Source: Desulfopila aestuarii DSM 18488 (lineage in GTDB: Bacteria > Desulfobacterota > Desulfobulbia > Desulfobulbales > Desulfocapsaceae). Taken from it: a stretch of DNA of 64,000 nt. The position numbers and the translations under genes are program-made. The stretch covers positions 62,001 to 126,000 of the forward strand of contig NZ_FRFE01000010.1 of NCBI RefSeq assembly GCF_900143695.1, written 5' to 3'. Below the pieces are notes generated by a model. The model saw only the letters and a list, made by a program, of their open reading frames with translations. It made no database searches and was not told where the DNA came from. Of this stretch, positions 10,066 through 18,907 are shown piece after piece; within the stretch, counting starts at the first letter, position 1; every line of letters begins with the position of its first letter.

Positions 10066-11721
10066 ATGGAACGAAAAAAGCAATACTACAACACCATTAC
10101 CAGAAGACTTCTGATCGCATTCTTCTGTCTCAGCATCCTGCCTATCACCAGTTTTGCCTGGATCATGAAGAACTCCGTCGAGGAGACCAATATCTTCAAG
10201 CTGCAGGAATTGGCCAAGTCCACCATCGAGCACCGCGCCGAGGTCATCTCCCGTTTTCTCGACGACAAGATCAACCTTCTTTCCTCTCTGGAAAGCCTTT
10301 TTTCCCAGGAGTATCTCTTCTCCCAGGCGAATGTGGAGCGGATTTTTCTTGCCATCAACCGAACAGGTGACATCGTTGATCTCCAGGTTATCGACGTGGC
10401 CGGAAACCAGCACGCCTATGTCGGGCCCTATCGCACAAAAGTTGAGGGGAAAAACTACAATGATGCACCCTGGTTCACGGAGACACTAATAAGCGGTATT
10501 CATGTGAGTGATGTCTTCAGCGGTTATAGAAATACACCCCATTTCGTCGTGGCGGTCACCAATTCACTGAAAAGTTATGTGGTACGGGCCACCATCAACT
10601 CCAGCATGTTTAATGCGCTCCTGCATTCTGCTCAACTCGGACCGAATGGCGATGTTTTCATTGTCAATCGAAAAGGTGAGCTGCAGACTCCTGGCCTTCT
10701 AGAAAAAAACACCCTTTCAATCGAAGAAAAACAACTGCTCTCTTTTGATAACATCTCCAATTCCCTGGTGACCGGTACCGATGTCTATACCACCCGCTGG
10801 ATCCATAATGGTCATTGGCTCCTGGTCTTGCGGGCGAATATCAAGGATTCTCTTGGCTATTACCTGCGTCTCAGAAATAGGATATTTCTCATTGTAATTG
10901 GTATTTCCTTCGTAGCGATCGCAGCTGCCACCTATGTGAGCTTTGCACTGGCCCGCAACTTCGAACGCTCTGATAAAGAGTTCGCCGCTCTTGGTCTGCA
11001 GTTTTCCCAGGTGGAGAAGATGGCAACGGTGGGAAGGCTTGCAGCCGGCATCGCCCATGAGATCAACAATCCCCTGCAGATGATTACCAATCAGGCCGGC
11101 TGGATCGGCGAGCTGCTGCCAGACGAGGATCCAGCCCAGATAAAGAACCTTGACGAATACCTCCATGCAGTAGAGCAGATAAAACATCACGTGCGGCGGG
11201 CCGGTACCATCACCCACCGGCTCCTCGGTTTTTCACGGAAAATGACAGCCCAGCAGGAAAGTGTCCAGGTCAACGATCTCATCACCGAAACGACCTCCTT
11301 TGTTGAGCGTGAGGCGAGTTACAACAATATCCATATCGTCACCCGGCTGGCATCAGACCTGCCCACTACTATGACCGACGGTCCCCAGCTACAGCAGGTG
11401 CTGTTAAATCTGGTGGGCAATGCCATCGATGCTGTCGGCAAGGAAGGGGAAGTCACGATTACCACATGGCTGGAACCACCTGACAAGATTGTGGTGGAAT
11501 GCGCCGACACCGGACCGGGGATACCGTCCGACAATCTTCCCCATCTCTTTGATCCGTTTTTCACCACCAAGGACCCCGGCAAAGGGACAGGGCTCGGGCT
11601 CTATATCAGCTACGACATTGTTAAAAAACTTGGTGGTTCGATAGCCGCTGCAAATAGAAAAGGTGGAGGTGCAGTATTCACCATCGTCCTGCCGGTCAAC
11701 CGGTTTCGGCGACAGGGATGA
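10066..11721 (+). CDS. Membrane sensor histidine kinase with extracytoplasmic Cache-like domain
   Basis: First gene of the sigma-54 cluster; 551 residues. TM1 (about residues 14-33) and TM2 (about 272-295) flank a roughly 240-residue sensor region of the dCache type, seen from [31 protein letters not shown] and later [19 protein letters not shown]. The cytosolic part has the H-box [17 protein letters not shown] (phosphorylated His near 331), N-box [12 protein letters not shown]1 DTGPGIP and G2 GTGLGLYIS. The ligand is unknown; Cache domains usually bind small organic molecules. The next gene is a REC-only protein, the likely phospho-acceptor. ATG at 10066 has a weak AGGCGA upstream. Confidence 0.88.
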   Translation: MERKKQYYNTITRRLLIAFFCLSILPITSFAWIMKNSVEETNIFKLQELAKSTIEHRAEVISRFLDDKINLLSSLESLFSQEYLFSQANVERIFLAINRTGDIVDLQVIDVAGNQHAYVGPYRTKVEGKNYNDAPWFTETLISGIHVSDVFSGYRNTPHFVVAVTNSLKSYVVRATINSSMFNALLHSAQLGPNGDVFIVNRKGELQTPGLLEKNTLSIEEKQLLSFDNISNSLVTGTDVYTTRWIHNGHWLLVLRANIKDSLGYYLRLRNRIFLIVIGISFVAIAAATYVSFALARNFERSDKEFAALGLQFSQVEKMATVGRLAAGIAHEINNPLQMITNQAGWIGELLPDEDPAQIKNLDEYLHAVEQIKHHVRRAGTITHRLLGFSRKMTAQQESVQVNDLITETTSFVEREASYNNIHIVTRLASDLPTTMTDGPQLQQVLLNLVGNAIDAVGKEGEVTITTWLEPPDKIVVECADTGPGIPSDNLPHLFDPFFTTKDPGKGTGLGLYISYDIVKKLGGSIAAANRKGGGAVFTIVLPVNRFRRQG

Positions 11722-11767
11722 GCGTACAAGCCTTCAACAGATGAGTATCTACCGATAGGAGTGAGCG

Positions 11768-12196
11768 ATGAAACAGTTCGATGTGCTGGTTGTGGACGAT
11801 GAGGCAGAATTCAGGGATTTGACGGTGAAAATCTTAAATAAGCGAGGGATCAATGCCAGAGGCGCGGAAAGCGGGGAGCAGGCAATGGAGATTTTGCGAC
11901 ACGCCCTGATCGATGTGGTGTTGCTCGATGTGAAGATGCCGGGCATAGACGGTATCGAGACGCTTCGGCAGATCCGTATCCAGAACCCGCTGGTTGAGGT
12001 GGTACTGCTTACCGGCCATGCCTCGGTGGAATCGGGAATTGAGGGAATGAAACTGGGAGCTTTTGATTACCTGATGAAACCCATTGAACTCGATCCGCTT
12101 CTTGAAAAACTGAGCTTTGCTTATGAAAAGAAACGACTGCACCAGGAGAAGATTGAGCTGGCGCAGATGAAAAAACACATGGCCATGCCGAGTTAA
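11768..12196 (+). CDS. Stand-alone response regulator (REC only)
   Basis: A 142-residue receiver domain with no output domain. Acidic pair D10-D11, phospho-acceptor D54 in VVLLDVKMPG, T82 in LLTGHAS and K104 in YLMKPIE are all present, so it should accept phosphate. The sequence resembles NtrC-type receivers but stops after a short Lys-rich tail. It starts 46 bp after the kinase with TAGGAG upstream. Likely a phosphorelay intermediate or a regulator acting by protein contact, possibly on the exporter or PEP-utilising enzyme downstream. Confidence 0.88.
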   Translation: MKQFDVLVVDDEAEFRDLTVKILNKRGINARGAESGEQAMEILRHALIDVVLLDVKMPGIDGIETLRQIRIQNPLVEVVLLTGHASVESGIEGMKLGAFDYLMKPIELDPLLEKLSFAYEKKRLHQEKIELAQMKKHMAMPS

Positions 12197-12210
12197 TAAA
12201 AATCGGCATG
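12184..12210 (+). other. Intercistronic hairpin
   Basis: CATGCCGA and TCGGCATG form a perfect 8-bp stem around an A-rich 11-nt loop that contains the stop codon of the response regulator. No T tract follows, so it is more likely an RNA-stability or processing element than a full terminator. Confidence 0.5.
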
Positions 12211-12260
12211 TTCAGCTGAGAGTACGGATGTAACAGAAAATTTCACAAAAGGGAAAAATT

Positions 12261-13550
12261 ATGAACGCATTCAAACAGTTTCACCAATTGATGATCGATG
12301 GTTCCAGGGCGCATGCCCGATGGGAACTGGAGATGTCAACAAACATTATGGCGAGCAGGAAACGGCAAGTGATTCTCCTGCTACTGCTCATTCCCATTCT
12401 GCTCGGCGGTATTGCCATCGCCGCAGGGGATGGTTCTGGTTTGCCCAATGTTATTGGTGGCAAGTCTGCCTATATGCCATCGCACTACACCAGTGTTATT
12501 TTCTTTGCCTCTGTTTTTGTCGGGGTCTGTGCCGGGCTTATAACCGGTTGTATCGGTGCTGGCGGCGGATTCATCATCGCCCCGGCGTTGATGAGTGCGG
12601 GTGTCAAAGGTATTCTCGCTGTTGGTACCGACCTGTTTCATATTTTTGCAAAAGCAATTATGGGAAGTGTCCTCCATAAAAAGCTGGGCAACATATCGGT
12701 GCCGCTGGCGGTAACCTTCCTAATCGGCGCCATTGCGGGGTCCACTCTGGGCGGTATGCTGAACAGATATCTTTACGACTTGAACCCGGTATTGAGCGAT
12801 CTGTTCATCACCTCTGTCTATGTCTTTATTCTTGGTTTCCTCTCGTTCTACGCGGTAATTGACTATATTAAAAGCGGCAAACCAAGTGCCAGTTCCACGA
12901 AAGGTGCACGGAGTGAGGATATTCCCCCTATGGGTGCACGACTGCAGTCCATCAACCTGCCGCCGATGATCAAATTCGATGAGGGTGTGACCCGTGGTGG
13001 CCGTAAAATCTCGGCTATTTTCCTGGTCCTGAGCGGTTTTATTGTTGGCATGGCTGCATCGATCATGGGCGTTGGCGGCGGTTTTCTCACCTTTCCTATC
13101 TTCGTTTACGGCCTGGGCGTTTCTTCCATGACCACGGTTGGAACGGACATTTTCCAGATCGTCTTTACTGCCGGCTACAGTGCCATCAGCCAGTATGCCA
13201 TTTACGGCTTTGTTTTCTACACGCTGGCCATGGGGATGCTTATCGGTTCACTGGTCGGGGTGCAGATTGGCTCGCTGGTCACCAAGGTTGTACCAGGTAT
13301 CATGATCCGCGGTTTTTTTGCCCTGGCTGTCACCGCCGGTTTCATCAACCGCTTCTTCGCGCTGCCTGAGAAACTGCAGAGCCTGAACTACATCAGTATA
13401 TCCAAACAGACTGGTGCCCTGCTCAATACTGTTGGCAACGCGCTTTTCTTTATTGTCATCGGTGCCTTTACCCTGTGGGTATTCTTTGTATTTTTCCGTA
13501 ATCTGAAATCCTTACGCTCGGAGGGACATGTCCATGAGTATGCAGAATAG
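12261..13550 (+). CDS. TauE/SafE-family membrane transporter (putative sulfite/organosulfonate exporter)
   Basis: A 429-residue polytopic inner-membrane protein. After a roughly 40-residue cytosolic N-terminus come about eight membrane segments in two homologous halves, each opening with the family glycine motif (TGCIGAGGGFIIAP and SIMGVGGGFLTFP). A long polar loop near residues 210-255 separates the halves. Known family members export sulfite, sulfoacetate or related anions. In a sulfate reducer the substrate could be a sulfur oxyanion, but this is inference. It overlaps the next gene, implying coupled translation. The N-terminal extension is longer than usual for the family. Confidence 0.85.
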   Translation: MNAFKQFHQLMIDGSRAHARWELEMSTNIMASRKRQVILLLLLIPILLGGIAIAAGDGSGLPNVIGGKSAYMPSHYTSVIFFASVFVGVCAGLITGCIGAGGGFIIAPALMSAGVKGILAVGTDLFHIFAKAIMGSVLHKKLGNISVPLAVTFLIGAIAGSTLGGMLNRYLYDLNPVLSDLFITSVYVFILGFLSFYAVIDYIKSGKPSASSTKGARSEDIPPMGARLQSINLPPMIKFDEGVTRGGRKISAIFLVLSGFIVGMAASIMGVGGGFLTFPIFVYGLGVSSMTTVGTDIFQIVFTAGYSAISQYAIYGFVFYTLAMGMLIGSLVGVQIGSLVTKVVPGIMIRGFFALAVTAGFINRFFALPEKLQSLNYISISKQTGALLNTVGNALFFIVIGAFTLWVFFVFFRNLKSLRSEGHVHEYAE

Positions 13551-14223
13551 ATTAAAAGCACGCGGCATAGCGATGCTGGTTATTTTTGTCGGTATCCTTG
13601 GTGTGATTTTCAGTCCGGTGTTTCCCGGAAAGATAAATGGTCTTGATTACCTCGATAACATGTTCAATATGGTCTCTAAAGGTTCATCCTATTTCATCCC
13701 TGGAGCGATCAAGGATAGCGAAAAATATACAGGCAAGCTGATCGATGTTAAAATTAAGCTGGGTGATGAAAACCAGGCGGTTGAAACTGCAAGACTCATG
13801 GAGACTGCGGGAGCACAGGTCGCTGTTGCCGGCCAGGAGTTGAGTATCACAGGAGATATGGCAAAGATCCTGAAAAGCAGTCTGGCCGACAGCGACCAGA
13901 TGTTTGCCAATAACGGAGCGCCGATCCAGGAAAAGTATGGTATTGCCGAAAAGCAGGTGCTCTATAACTGGTTTACCGCATTCAAATCCATCAGCAATGA
14001 GCTTACCAAGCAGGAGAAGTTTGCCGAGGCCAAGCCGTTTTCCAGCGTCAGCAAGAAAGCCTTGGAACCGGCATACAACTATTACGGTGTTCAGGCCATG
14101 AACTGGAAAGAGAACATTGTCATGATCCTTGTTGCACTGGGGTTCTATGTTTTCTATACGGTCTGGTATGGTTTTGGACTGATGTATCTTTTTGAGGGAT
14201 TGGGGTTGAAAATCGGGCATTGA
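13534..14223 (+). CDS. Two-TM membrane protein of unknown function, partner of TauE/SafE protein
   Basis: A 229-residue protein that I do not recognise. One membrane segment lies near the N-terminus (GIAMLVIFVGILGVIFSPVF) and one near the C-terminus (NIVMILVALGFYVFYTVWYGFG), leaving about 145 residues, mostly polar and helical, on the outside of the membrane if the N-terminus is inside. The gene overlaps the exporter gene by 17 bp. GGAGG lies about 10 bases before the ATG at 13534; an ATG at 13528 is too close to it. The overlap suggests a fixed stoichiometry with the exporter, perhaps as an accessory or sensing subunit. Confidence 0.75.
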   Translation: MSMQNRLKARGIAMLVIFVGILGVIFSPVFPGKINGLDYLDNMFNMVSKGSSYFIPGAIKDSEKYTGKLIDVKIKLGDENQAVETARLMETAGAQVAVAGQELSITGDMAKILKSSLADSDQMFANNGAPIQEKYGIAEKQVLYNWFTAFKSISNELTKQEKFAEAKPFSSVSKKALEPAYNYYGVQAMNWKENIVMILVALGFYVFYTVWYGFGLMYLFEGLGLKIGH

Positions 14224-14243
14224 TGTTCTGGTGTTTTCACTTT

Positions 14244-14284
14244 ACGAAGCGGACCATCATCTGCGGATGTATGGTTCGCTTCGT
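14244..14284 (+). other. Intercistronic long hairpin
   Basis: Arms at 14244-14257 and 14271-14284 pair over 14 bp with one G-U wobble around a 13-nt loop. No T tract follows. It sits between the two-TM protein gene and the PEP-utilising enzyme gene of the same operon, so partial termination or differential mRNA decay is plausible. Confidence 0.6.
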
Positions 14285-14301
14285 CCTAAGGACCTAAGCG
14301 A

Positions 14302-16896
14302 ATGCGCAACGTATTTTCCGCCATAAAGAATATGTTCTTTGCACCTCCACCGCCAAAGCGGAGTCCGGAGGAGTTGCGGGCGGCCTTTGCCCGACGCTAT
14401 GCCCATTTTCGCAGCCTGCTCACCGCCAACAATAACGCCCTTCAGGCCATGGCAGAACTGGAAAAGGTCTACTATAGCGGGGAGAGTTACCGGATGGCGG
14501 TTGTGCGGTCCAAGATCAATACTATTCTGGTCAATGTTTATAAGATGATCCGTGGTCTCCGTGAGATGGCGGGCGGAAGATATACGGAACTTGAAGAAAT
14601 ATTTGATAAAATCAGCTGTGAATTGAGCGGGATTATCGAACGGAAACCGGAGTTTCGGGATGGCCCGTTTATCCTGCCGCTCGGCGAGGTTACCCGGAGG
14701 GACAGAGAGCAGGTCGGCGAGAAGATGGCCAATCTGGGAGAACTCTCTGCTATCCCGTCGTTGCTGGTGCCACCAGGTTTCGTGGTGACCGCCACTGCGA
14801 CACGACGTTTTCTGACCGGTACCCATATCGATGAAATCAACCGGCGGCTACAGACCCTTGATCCTGACGATATGGACGGACTCTACCGGGCCTGCAGTGA
14901 AATCAAGAAGATGATCATCGATAGTCCGCTACCGGCAGAACTGGAAGAAATGCTGGTGGCAGGTTATCGCAGCCTGGAAGAGAAAAACGGCCCCGGTTGT
15001 CTGGTTGCTCTTCGCTCCAGCGGCCTTGGTGAAGATAGTGCGGGCGTCTCCTTTGCCGGCCTGTATCGCACCATTCTCGATGTTGATCGGGAGAGATTGA
15101 CGACGGCCTATAAGGAGGTTGTGGCTGGCAAATATGGAGCCAGGGCTATTGCCTACCGCCGCAAACGCGGTTACCGGCACGAAGATATTGAAATGTGTGT
15201 CGGCTGCCTGGCGATGGTCGATGCCGTTGTAAGCGGTGTGACCTATTCAAGAGTTCCAGGTGGTGAAGAGGCTGAGGTGATGAGCATTAACGCGGTCAAA
15301 GGGGTTGGCCGCGGTGTGGTCGATGGCATTGCTGCCACCGACTTCTTTTTGTTGGCGAGAAATCCTCCGTATAGTGTGGTCAGGCAGGAGCTGGGTCACG
15401 GTGCATTCAAGAATGAGCACAACCTGGCTGAACCGATCCTCAATACAGAGCAACTGCGGTTGCTGGCCGAAAAAGCGATCGTTATCGAAACCTATTTCGG
15501 TGAGCCGCAGGATATCGAATGGTCGTTTGCCGTCGACGGCACGCTTAATATCCTCCAAAGCAGGCCGATGATGCGGCCCGATCCGGCTGCAAAAAAAGAG
15601 ACAATTCCCGCTCCCGCAGCTCACGCTGAAGGCGAGCTGCCCTTTTTGACGGGTGGCGTCTGCGCGGCCGCTGGCATTGCCAGCGGCCAAGTCTTTCATG
15701 TGAACTCGGATGAGGAGATGCGTACTTTCCCTAATGGGGCCATGTTGGTGTTGGAGCATCCGTTGCCGGAGTGGGCCCCGCTGGTCAGCCGTGCTGCGGC
15801 GGTTATCGCCGAAACGGGATCAGAAGCAGGGCATCTGGCCACCATTTCCCGTGAATTTGGTATTCCGGCGCTTTTTGGAGTAAGCGGGGTACGGCAACGA
15901 CTGGTGCAAGGTGACATAATTACGATCAACAGTCAGGCGAAATCGTTGTATCACGGGGTGCGCGAAGATCTCTTGAGCCAGCGGGGAGTGAAGCGGGACA
16001 TTATGGCCGGTAGTCCGGTGCAGCGTATTCTCACCGAGGCCCTGCAGCTTATCACTCCGCTCAACCTCAATGACCCGACTTCCCTGCAGTTTAAATCGTC
16101 CTGGTGCGAGACCTTGCATGATATTACGCGGTTCTGCCATGAAAAATCGGTGGCGGAGATGTTTACCCTGGGCCGTGGCAGCCATTTTGATCCCGGGGGG
16201 GCAAAGCGTCTGGTAGGGGATGTGCCGTTGGAATGGTGGGTGATAGATCTGGCGGACGGATTTAAACCGGGGGTGGCGAATGAGGCGGGAACGATCCGCA
16301 TCGATGAAATTGTTTCGGAGCCGATGCTGGCCATTTGGCAAGGGATCTCTGCATACCCCTGGCAGGGGCCGCCGCCCATCAGCGCCAAAGGTTTTGGATC
16401 TATCATTTTTCAGTCTGCTATGCGGCCGGATATCGACCCGTCGGTAGCGACACCGCTTACTACCAAGAACTATTTCCTTATCTCCGCAAATTTCTGCAAT
16501 CTCAGTGTACGGCTGGGGTATCACTATGCGATGATCGAGGCCTATTTGAGCGATCTGCTCACCGAGAGCTATGTCACCTTCCGTTTCAAGGGTGGGGCGG
16601 CCGATACCCGCAGAAAGGCAGTGCGGGCAAAATTATTGGCAGAGATCCTTCAACATTATGGTTTCAGAGTTGAGTTGCGTTCTGACGCTCTTCTGGCGAG
16701 GGTCAAGAAGCAGTCGGCGGAGTATTTGCGGGAACGGCTGCGGATTCTCGGTTATCTGACGCTGCATGCCCGTCAGCTTGATATGGTCATGACCCAGCCC
16801 CAGGCGGTTGAACGGTACAGACAGAAGTTCCGGCAGGAGATCGATGCGATGCTCGCAATCGATGCACCGGTTCAAGAGTACAGTTCGGGAGGATGA
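14302..16896 (+). CDS. PEP-synthase/PPDK-like phosphotransferase (ATP-grasp plus phosphohistidine domain, unusual C-terminus)
   Basis: An 864-residue protein. Residues 1-130 are helical and not recognised. About 135-430 match the PPDK/PEP-synthase ATP-binding domain (MANLGELSAIPSLLVPPGF, VALRSSGLGEDSAGVSFAG, INAVKGVGRGVVDG, DIEWSFAVDGTLNILQSRPM). A swivelling phosphohistidine domain follows with ETGSEAGHLATISREFGIPAL, where the His corresponds to the catalytic one. The last 300 residues do not look like the PEP/pyruvate TIM barrel; they contain WWVIDLADG, FIISANFCNLSVR-like and long helical stretches. So it probably transfers phosphate from ATP via His to an unknown acceptor. It ends 1 bp before the next regulator gene. 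Confidence 0.78.
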   Translation: MRNVFSAIKNMFFAPPPPKRSPEELRAAFARRYAHFRSLLTANNNALQAMAELEKVYYSGESYRMAVVRSKINTILVNVYKMIRGLREMAGGRYTELEEIFDKISCELSGIIERKPEFRDGPFILPLGEVTRRDREQVGEKMANLGELSAIPSLLVPPGFVVTATATRRFLTGTHIDEINRRLQTLDPDDMDGLYRACSEIKKMIIDSPLPAELEEMLVAGYRSLEEKNGPGCLVALRSSGLGEDSAGVSFAGLYRTILDVDRERLTTAYKEVVAGKYGARAIAYRRKRGYRHEDIEMCVGCLAMVDAVVSGVTYSRVPGGEEAEVMSINAVKGVGRGVVDGIAATDFFLLARNPPYSVVRQELGHGAFKNEHNLAEPILNTEQLRLLAEKAIVIETYFGEPQDIEWSFAVDGTLNILQSRPMMRPDPAAKKETIPAPAAHAEGELPFLTGGVCAAAGIASGQVFHVNSDEEMRTFPNGAMLVLEHPLPEWAPLVSRAAAVIAETGSEAGHLATISREFGIPALFGVSGVRQRLVQGDIITINSQAKSLYHGVREDLLSQRGVKRDIMAGSPVQRILTEALQLITPLNLNDPTSLQFKSSWCETLHDITRFCHEKSVAEMFTLGRGSHFDPGGAKRLVGDVPLEWWVIDLADGFKPGVANEAGTIRIDEIVSEPMLAIWQGISAYPWQGPPPISAKGFGSIIFQSAMRPDIDPSVATPLTTKNYFLISANFCNLSVRLGYHYAMIEAYLSDLLTESYVTFRFKGGAADTRRKAVRAKLLAEILQHYGFRVELRSDALLARVKKQSAEYLRERLRILGYLTLHARQLDMVMTQPQAVERYRQKFRQEIDAMLAIDAPVQEYSSGG

Positions 16897-16897
16897 T

Positions 16898-17281
16898 ATG
16901 AGCCACAAAATCATGATCGTTGACGACGAGACCGATTATCTCGAAGTCATGGGGAAATTTTTTCGCCGGCGTAAGGTTGATTTCGAATCGGCTACCAGCT
17001 GCATGGAGGCACTCGATCTGCTTGGCAAAGGCTGCTTTGATGTGGTTATCATGGATGTGAGTATGCCTGGCAAGGACGGTCTTGCCTGCATGGCGGAGAT
17101 GAAAACCGTGCAGCCTGAACTTGAGGTTATCATCCTGACCGGACATGGATCACTCAATACCGGTCTACTGGGGATGCGCCAGGGGGCGTTCGATTACTGT
17201 CTGAAACCGGTGGATTTTGATGAGTTGCTTGAAAAAATCACCCTTGCCCGGGAGAAGGCGGCGACCCGGGGGCATGGCTGA
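16898..17281 (+). CDS. Stand-alone response regulator (REC only)
   Basis: A 127-residue receiver with D9-D10, phospho-acceptor D53 in VVIMDVSMPG, T81 in ILTGHGS and K103 in FDYCLKPVDF, and no output domain. A strong GGGAGGATGAT precedes the ATG, which follows the stop of the PEP-utilising enzyme by 1 bp, so translation is coupled. Second REC-only protein of the cluster; similar in type but clearly different in sequence from the one at 11768. The tight coupling suggests it controls or is controlled by the phosphotransferase. Confidence 0.88.
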   Translation: MSHKIMIVDDETDYLEVMGKFFRRRKVDFESATSCMEALDLLGKGCFDVVIMDVSMPGKDGLACMAEMKTVQPELEVIILTGHGSLNTGLLGMRQGAFDYCLKPVDFDELLEKITLAREKAATRGHG

Positions 17282-17286
17282 AAAGC

Positions 17287-17306
17287 ATCCCTAAGGTACA
17301 AGGGAT
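17287..17306 (+). other. Hairpin between convergent genes
   Basis: ATCCCT and AGGGAT form a 6-bp stem with an 8-nt loop just after the regulator stop. No T tract; a weak terminator at best. Confidence 0.3.
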
Positions 17307-17321
17307 CTGGGATTGGCGATT

Positions 17322-18656
17322 TTACTTTGCTGCGTACACCTCCACCCGATTTCGGCCCATCTCCTTGGCTGTGTAGAGCGCCTCATCCGCCATGATAAGG
17401 ATCCTGTCCGGGTTTTCCGGTTGATGTTCAGTAAGTGAAGCAACGCCAAGACTGATTGTCACCTGCAATTCTGTGGTGTTGTCTGTGTAGATATGTCCTT
17501 CCGCAGCCCAGCGAATCTGCTCGGCGATTCTGACGCTGTCTTCCAGGCTGGTTTCTGGGAGCAGCAGGACAAACTCCTCCCCCCCGTAACGGGCCGCAAT
17601 ACTCGAGTCTGGTGTGCTCTTCTCTAAAATCTCGGAAAATCCCTGTAGTACGATATCACCAAAGGCGTGACCAAAGTTGTCATTGACCCTTTTGAAAAAG
17701 TCCAGATCAATCAGGATTACAGAAAGATTCTCGTTCCGATATCTGCAGTGAGCAAAAAGGGGGTCTAATTCTTTTTGAAAGTAGCGCCGGTTGAACAGTC
17801 CGGTGAGGGCGTCATGTTCTGCGAAGAATTTGAGCTTGGCATTTAATGATTCCAGTTCCTTTACATATTTTCTGTTGCGCAGATGTGTGAGGATTCTTGC
17901 TCTGAACTCTTCTTTGGTAAAAGGTTTCGGCAGATAATCATTGGCGCCCACCTTAAAGAAGCCGAGAATGGTTTCCTTGCTTTCAACCGAGCTGATGAAA
18001 AAAATTGGCACCTGTTCTAATGGTGGAAGACTTCTCAGAGTCCGGCACAATTCCTCACCGCTCATGCCAGGCATGACGTAGTCGGTAATGATAATATCAA
18101 TCTCAAAATTATGGTCTTTTATCAGCTCCAGTGCTTCCTGCCCATCTGCCACCTCAAGGATGGTGAGACCATGCCTGGCCAGGATGTTGCGGACAAGCCG
18201 ACGGACAAAAGGTGAATCCTCGACGATCAACGCCTTCATGTCGGCGAACTGTTCCTGGGCATTGAGGATGTTGTCAATAGTTGAAAGCATCTTGCCCGCT
18301 GCGAAAGGTTTGCTGATGAAGTCGATAATGCCGAACCCATATCCCTTTTCTCGATTTTCGATAGTATCGTTAGCGGAGACGAAGACGACAGGGATCTGGG
18401 CGACTTTTTGTTTATGCTCATCGCCTTCTTCAGCCTGCTCACGGATCTTGCGACACACCTCGAAGCCGTTCATTTTCGGCATGTCGATATCAAGGGTGAT
18501 CAAGTCCGGCAACGGATCAGCCCATTCGAGTATGGCCATGGCCTCCATGCCGTTTCTTGCCAGAAGGACTTCATAATCGGATTTGGAAAGCTCGCGTTGA
18601 ATAATTTTACGGATGGTCGAAGAGTCATCGACAACCATGATGGTCTTGTTTGACAT
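17322..18656 (-). CDS. Double-receiver diguanylate cyclase (PleD-like)
   Basis: Makes c-di-GMP from GTP. The 444-residue protein has REC1 (acceptor D56 in LITLDIDMP), REC2 (D192 in IIITDYVMPG, K in YLPKPFTKEEF), then a GGDEF domain with AEHDALTGLFNRRYF and the active-site RYGGEEFVLLLPE. Both receivers keep their acceptors. The product-inhibition site RxxD expected just before the active site appears changed (P and S at those positions). CAGGGAG lies upstream of the start. It is alone on the minus strand; its neighbours are convergent. Together with the PilZ proteins nearby it shows active c-di-GMP signalling. Confidence 0.92.
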   Translation of the reverse strand: MSNKTIMVVDDSSTIRKIIQRELSKSDYEVLLARNGMEAMAILEWADPLPDLITLDIDMPKMNGFEVCRKIREQAEEGDEHKQKVAQIPVVFVSANDTIENREKGYGFGIIDFISKPFAAGKMLSTIDNILNAQEQFADMKALIVEDSPFVRRLVRNILARHGLTILEVADGQEALELIKDHNFEIDIIITDYVMPGMSGEELCRTLRSLPPLEQVPIFFISSVESKETILGFFKVGANDYLPKPFTKEEFRARILTHLRNRKYVKELESLNAKLKFFAEHDALTGLFNRRYFQKELDPLFAHCRYRNENLSVILIDLDFFKRVNDNFGHAFGDIVLQGFSEILEKSTPDSSIAARYGGEEFVLLLPETSLEDSVRIAEQIRWAAEGHIYTDNTTELQVTISLGVASLTEHQPENPDRILIMADEALYTAKEMGRNRVEVYAAK

Positions 18657-18833
18657 AGTGCTCCCTGGAAAAGGCTGAATTTCAGTTTATTTCAGCATAA
18701 TGACCGCGGAAATTCAAATAGAATCTAATGAGTATATGAGCCTTACGGCATATGTTTGTAAATCCGAAGAGATAATCATGAGAAAAGAAGAGAAGGCTCG
18801 TTGGCGAGTTGGGGCAGTTGGTAGCATTGCCCC

Positions 18834-18877
18834 AAAAAAGAAAGGGTCCAGGAGACATGTTGTTCCTGGACCCTTTT
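18834..18877 (-). terminator. Rho-independent terminator of the cytochrome gene
   Basis: A 13-bp stem (arms 18841-18853 and 18864-18876) around a 10-nt loop, followed on the minus strand by a T-rich tract. It lies about 30 bp past the stop of the multiheme cytochrome. A short T run on the other side makes it partly bidirectional. Confidence 0.85.
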
Positions 18878-18907
18878 AGGGACCGACCTCAGAAAATCAA
18901 ATTCGTG

